Shown here piece after piece: positions 58,579 to 64,000 of a DNA stretch of 64,000 nt (positions are counted from its first letter, which is position 1; each line of letters opens with the position of its first letter). A model generated the notes under the pieces. The model saw only the letters and a list, made by a program, of their open reading frames with translations, was not told the DNA's origin and searched no databases. The stretch spans positions 1 to 64,000 of the forward strand of contig CAOLHI010000352.1 of NCBI GenBank assembly GCA_948474755.1. Reading direction: 5' to 3'. The position numbers and the translations under genes are program-made. The DNA is from Ctenosaura bakeri (lineage: Eukaryota > Chordata > Lepidosauria > Squamata > Iguanidae).

Positions 58579-58599
58579 CACTGGCTCTCAAAGTGAAGT

Positions 58600-60270
58600 T
58601 ACTCCTTATTAAGTTACAATCATAATGTATTGGGAGAAAGTAATTAATTACAGGTAATTTATTCATATTCGTAATAAGTTACCTCCAAGTTCTGAATCTA
58701 TCACAATCCTGCCACTATTTCAGAAGAATGCCCAGGTGTATCTGCAAACGATGAAAGTTCCACAGCTTTGGAGCAGCTCCCAAGATGCCTCTGTGTGCTT
58801 TTGATTTGCGGTCTGTGAAATCACCAAGCACGTGTTCTGCTTGCAAATACTAACAGGCTTTTCTTCTGTACTTGAATAATAGAAGGAGGAATCCAAATAA
58901 AGTCCTTGTGCTAATGGAAGTGCTTCTAGCAGTGAAATGAAAAGGGACATTTTCTCTTTCTCTGCTATCATTTTGTGACTGGATCTGCTGTTTTCTTATC
59001 ATTTCATGAGTGTTGAAACGTACCTTTCTCAGCTCTTTCAACAAGACCCTGGGAGTAGAAAGTTACAACACTTCAGCTCAGTATGGGCTGTCAATAGGAT
59101 GAATTCAATACCTGTACAAGCCAGCAAGCAATCTCCCTCCCTGCTTAAGCTGGATTTTTTCCTTGAAAATTGCCTAAGTAGATTTCCTCCAGATAAATTT
59201 GAGAATTTATACTTTTAGTTTCACACTATATTGCTACACACACAGACTAAAATGTTTATATCATGCCCTATCCAAGGATATTGGAGTTTCAATATATATG
59301 TGTTTCACTTGACTTTCTCTTTCTCTCTCTCTCCTACCTCTACCTCTCCCCCCCCGTATTTGTGTGTGTGTGTGTGACTTATGATTTAGGTGCTTTGGGT
59401 GAAGTCTTCCTACATGTTCTTTCTTCCTTTCTCTATATTAAGAAGAAAATAAAACAGGAAAATGTGCTAAAGGGGTGAAAAGTTCATGTATCAGCTCTAA
59501 TAAAAAGAAGGTTTCATTATTTTAGATCTAAACATAAATCCTCTCTACTCTCCAGGGCCACTTAGTATCACTATCTGATTGTGATGATCCTGGCAAGAGA
59601 AAGCAGCAGTCACATGTAGTTACTATTTCACAGGTTTAGATCTTGAAATTACACAATTAAATGTTTGGCAATAGAAGACACCAAAAGAAGTCCCTTTTCA
59701 TACTGTAAGACATTTATGGAGTAATAGCCACATATCTCATAATGGCCACTAGTCTGGATGGCTATTAAAATTAAAGGGTTAGATAAATCCAGCGGGGATG
59801 AATCTGAGGGAGGTGGGTTTTATCAATGCCAGGTGGCATTTACTCATATAATTTTAAACTGAAATTTAATCCTGCTTGGAAAATGCTAGATTCTTTGCTA
59901 CACTCGTTTCCTTGCAGCATGTTCCATAATTAGGTTTTTCTTAAAGTTTCATGACAGTGTCTCCAGAGGAGGTTTTTAGATCATTATTAACAAGGAGTCT
60001 GTGAAGGAGAAATTTCATATTTCATAATTTTATATTTTTTCTGAAATATTTCCAGGTAGAATAGACTTGAGTTTCCTCTTCAATAGTCTCTCTTCTCTGC
60101 TTGATAACCAGGCAAACACACTTCCATTCTGTGTAGCCTCCTTTACGGGATTTTCCACACCAGATCTACTAGATAGGCAGCATGTTCTGCGAATGTGCAT
60201 TGGCTTACTGTTCAGTAGTTGATTCGATGGATTACTGTAATTTGGAAATAGCAATTGAGTTTAAGCCACT
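58600..60270. other. Intergenic, nothing recognised
   Basis: AT-rich. A CT-rich run lies at 59307-59350 and a (TG)n run at 59360-59376. No genes or named repeats. Confidence 0.4.
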
Positions 60271-60281
60271 TGTTTCTAAAG

Positions 60282-60594
60282 CAGGGGTGGGAATCATGCA
60301 GTCCTCTTGCTCTGAGCTCCTCAAAATGATGGTCCCTTAACCAGTGCCACTCTATGAGCCATTGGCTGCTAATCCCTGGTAAGTTTCCAGAAAAGAAAGA
60401 AACAGTTTTAGCCAATGGACATAAATATGGCTCCAGTCCATGGCATGTTGGAAAATTTCTCCAAGTCTCAGCTTGGGAAGCACTGCTCTAGATCTTGAAG
60501 GAATGTATTGCCCAGCATTCCTCATCATTGGCTATGCTGGCTAGGAATGCTGGGACTTGCTGTCCAACAAAATCTGGAGTGGCATAGGCCCCAT
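60282..60594 (+). mobile_element. hAT-like non-autonomous element with 8-bp target duplication
   Basis: Left end CAGGGGTGGGAATCATGCAG. The right part has TTGGCTATGCTGGCTAGGAA, TGCTGGGACTTGCTGTCCAA, ATCTGGAGTGGCATAGGCCC then CAT. Flanks TTCTAAAG (60274-60281) and TCCTAAAG (60595-60602), one mismatch. Confidence 0.7.
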
Positions 60595-60609
60595 TCCTAA
60601 AGCTTTCAT

Positions 60610-63600
60610 TTAAATCCATTGGCTTTTTGGCTTATTGTTGCTGAGTAAAGGTTGTTGCTGAGACTCAAGGAAATTTGGGAGCAATTGTCCCATCTTTCTT
60701 TTCACCTTGAAAAGCTCTAGGAGCCCTCTGACTCAGATCCACTTGGAACAGGAAGGGATGGGTTAGCAGAGCCTATCTTATAAGGTTGACCTTCTACCAT
60801 AGAAACTAATTTTCCAGAAGTAAGCAATGGAAGCAGCAATGAAATCTTTTTGACATTGATGTGGCTGTTGGAATGTAGTGTATATGGATAATAGTGCTGG
60901 GACAGGCCTTAATAAATAAGTAGGAATATGTATAACAGGCATTGTAGATCAGTATCTGTCCATTATACAGATTTGAGCTCTGATTTCAAAAGGCTGTTAA
61001 CCCAGAATGAGCACCATCAGGGTTACAGCCTTTAATGAACCCTCTGAAGCCCAGCAGTGGAGCAAGAATTCTCAGCTGTCAAAATAGAGAAACATCACAG
61101 AACAATAGACTTGGTGCACTATCCAAATACAAGAGCTGCTGGAATATCTGTTATGCCTTTCAAGGAGTTGTTCAGTACTCAGAGTATGAAGTAGCTCAAC
61201 AGAATGAAAATAAGTCCACTGTCAAAGGACCAAAGTATAGATGATGATCACGGATCTCGTGATGTTTGATATATTAATTTACTGAAACTGAAGAACTCCA
61301 AAGTACACTGGATCAAGAGTGCTAGGAGACAAGGGTTTGAGCCCATTTTCTTTGCACTATGCCCTTCACTTAAATCATTTCCAGATATGGCTGTCAGCCT
61401 CACAACATAATAATACCACACCAGGGAAGCTATTTAGATAGAAAATTGGTTTTGCTAGAAAATACCTCCTTCCCCAATGTTATATTTATAATCCCATTTG
61501 GGTACCTATAAGAAAAAAAACAATAATGCCAGATGATCCAATTACAGATCTCTCAAAACATGTAAAGCTTGAACAGTAAAAACAGCTAAAAGTTAAATAG
61601 TTAAAAAACAAGCTAAGCATATCAAGGCCCATGCTGAGGGCCAAGATACACATAATGCATCAGGTGGGTGTAAAGTTCATCTAGCAGCTTGTTATCCATT
61701 CCAAAGTACTACCAGAAGGCAGTGGGTAAAGCACAAAAGGAGGAGCAAGTGCAAATATCAGGGTTATGACATTGTGGGCATCTGCTGAAACCAGGGATCA
61801 AATGGGGGCCCACTGACCATTTTTGGAGGCTGTTGGATTGTCTACTGCTCCACCTTGTCTGTTTATCTCACTTACCTGGTAAGAGCAAAAGGAACAAAGG
61901 GAAAAAACAGCCTTTTCTGCTCTCACCCTCTCTATTTAGAAGTTGTGTAACATGAACCCAGAGGAAGAGGACAACTGAATGAGGCATGACATCACACAAA
62001 GAGAAGGCCCCGTAAAGTCCTATTCCTTGAAGAACATCCCAAATTTGGAGCACATACGGGAAGAGTGCTTAATCTTTCTCTTTCTTCAAACATGACTGCC
62101 AGAGGAGAATTGAACAATTAAACAACAACCCATTATGCTGCAAACCTACCACCCTCTCTAAAGAATACATTTTGACAAAGAAGAGGATGCTGGGAAACCA
62201 TTGCATAGACCTGCAGCATTTCTGTAGTTTGACTTAATGGAACCTCATCACAACAAGACTGTGCTAATTTTCCCCCCTATCCTATAGGTGTTTATAAGAG
62301 TTTGGTGCAAGTCCTGTAGTCCTGTTCCAAAACAAAAATAATATTCTCTTTGTCTAGTCTAGAAGGATGAACGTGTGTTGATGGACTTTGTGTATCATCT
62401 TGATCACACACATGCACAAAAACAAAGTATTGCAATCAATACCTATGGGAATTTCCTTCCAAACAGTGTTCTCAGAATTCCCCCCTGAAGGTTTTGATGT
62501 TAAATGGACATTGGACATTTGCATATTTTCCATGCAGTACTTAAAATCCATATTTCATATCTCATCATACTTGATATCAGATTTTGATATATGATTTGTA
62601 AAGCATTTAGTCTCTGATAATTGACATGGCATTTTAGAATTTGGCTACATTTGATAGTCAGCTTGCAAGGGTATTTATCAAGCAATTTTAGGAATATCTA
62701 CTCAAAATTAAGCCCTATGGAATTCAGTGGCACGTATGGTCAATTAAATGTGTTTAAGATCACAGCCTCTGTGTCTGAAAGCAGTATGATAAGTAATAAT
62801 GAATTATGTTTAGTATTTGACAGTATCTGATACTTTGCAACTTAGAAATGTTAATAGTTAATATTTGTCCCATCAAGAGATGTCAAGCATTCAAACATTC
62901 CAGTTTTCACTCTTATGATGCAATTTTACATTCAGTGTACAAAGTCAAATTTCAAACCATGAAAGTGGAAGTGTTGCCAAATTCTGAATACTTGCAAAAA
63001 CAAAACAAAAAAAATTCCTCCCAAGACAACAACAGGCTGTTTCCCCTTCCTCCCTTCCTGCTCTGACAATAGAAGACCCTTCTGTGCACACATAGGGCTA
63101 GAGGACTGGAGAAACTAGCATGTTCTCAATCCAACAGACACTGGCAGTAAGCATAAAACTGCTTCCTGGATGATACTTTCAGCAATGGTGAATGAGGCAA
63201 AACACACAAACACACACAAAGGCCAAAGAGCATTCCCCCCCCCTGCCAAAATGTTGGGGTGAGTTACTTGTATTCAGACTTGGCAGCTAGCCCTTCCTTG
63301 AATGGACAAAAAGTGGCAACTAAAGGGCATTATGTCAGTTGGATCCCTCTTGAGAGAGTATACATCTGATCTGAAAGGTTAAAGTAACACTTAAACCTAC
63401 ACCTTAGTTTTATACCTAATTTTTAAAGAACTGATGTTTTAAATTGATCTGAATTGGTTTATAGGCTTATTACAATGCAACCTTAATTATGTCTGCTTGG
63501 AAAGAAGCTCCCACTATGTGCAATGGTATTTGCTTCTAGACAAGCATCTATAGGATTCCTCTTTCAAAGTTGAAACTGCATTGGACTGAAACTAGGGTTG

Positions 63601-64000
63601 CCAGTTGTTCCTATTATAAAGAATGTCCTATATAAGACTGGCAGATGTCTTTTTTAACAGATGCCCCCTATTTGAAGGTTATAAAGCTTTCTTTTTCTAT
63701 AGATTAAATAAGGTGCCAGAGAAATCTCATATTTTGGTAGTGGGCCCTTCATAAAGACAGAGATGTGTGCATCATCTAATTTATGAATTTGGATAATATA
63801 TTAATTTTACAGAGAAACAAATTGCTAAGTGAATTGAAATGATACTTTCATCTGATATTTAGACAGGACACAAAGTTGTTAAGTTAACTTTCTGACTATC
63901 AACCTTGCATGACATGAACTTCAACTATCCCTTACTGCTGTTCTAAAAACCCCACAACACAAACTGAAACTGAGTTTGCCTTCTTTTCAGTTTTTAAACT
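60610..64000. other. Intergenic to right edge, no gene recognised
   Basis: Mostly plain AT-rich sequence. Old relics of a palindromic repeat (TACTCAAAATTAAGCCCTAT near 62700, GCTTGGAAAGAAGCTCCCAC near 63497) and a CACACAAACACACACAAA run near 63205. Around 63595 an AGGGTTGCCAGTTGTTCCTA start may be an old hAT-like end. No connexin frame is present. Confidence 0.4.

Overview
The window is vertebrate nuclear DNA, almost certainly from a squamate reptile (lizard or snake). Genes are split by GT-AG introns, base composition is AT-rich, and the interspersed repeats include Sauria-type SINEs, 5S-rRNA-derived SINEs, tRNA-derived SINEs ending in (CAA)n, L2, L1 and CR1-like LINE fragments, Tigger-like MITEs with TA target sites, and several hAT-like elements. 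No prokaryotic operon, CRISPR array or intact viral gene is present.

Left part (1-14,170). The only host gene I can support is the 5' portion of TBC1D32 (BROMI/broad-minded), on the minus strand. A CpG-rich promoter and a non-coding first exon lie near 13,950-14,150. Five coding exons follow at 10,471-10,317, 8,472-8,311, 4,757-4,580, 2,093-2,022 and 620-495, encoding about 231 N-terminal codons in one continuous frame. The gene leaves the window on the left. Its introns hold a hAT element with an 8-bp target duplication (6,758-7,995), a Tigger-like element carrying a second one nested inside (3,157-4,086), a hairpin repeat, SINE fragments, and one unexplained open frame (10,717-11,028).

Right part (14,170-64,000). 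I find no convincing host gene in these 50 kb. In human, GJA1 (connexin 43) lies beyond the 5' end of TBC1D32 in the opposite orientation. This stretch is therefore probably the intergenic region between the two; the connexin frame itself is not in the window. The content is layered transposable elements: a palindromic hAT-like MITE family in about ten full or partial copies; four Tigger-like MITE families; an L2 LINE cut in two by a MITE at a precise TA; a twin-primed (5'-inverted) L1 with a 16-bp target duplication nested inside an older L1; a solo LTR; and SINEs sharing heads but differing in tails.

Most notable. A 79-bp perfect inverted repeat (14,171-14,342) sits against the TBC1D32 CpG island. 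A sister copy at 58,403 has lost arm identity only at CpG sites. Several MITEs contain expanded GC-rich ~70-90 bp tandem units. None of this amounts to a new biological system. The best candidates for undescribed material are the palindromic MITE families and the tail-swapped SINEs. All family assignments are from reading alone, without database searches.
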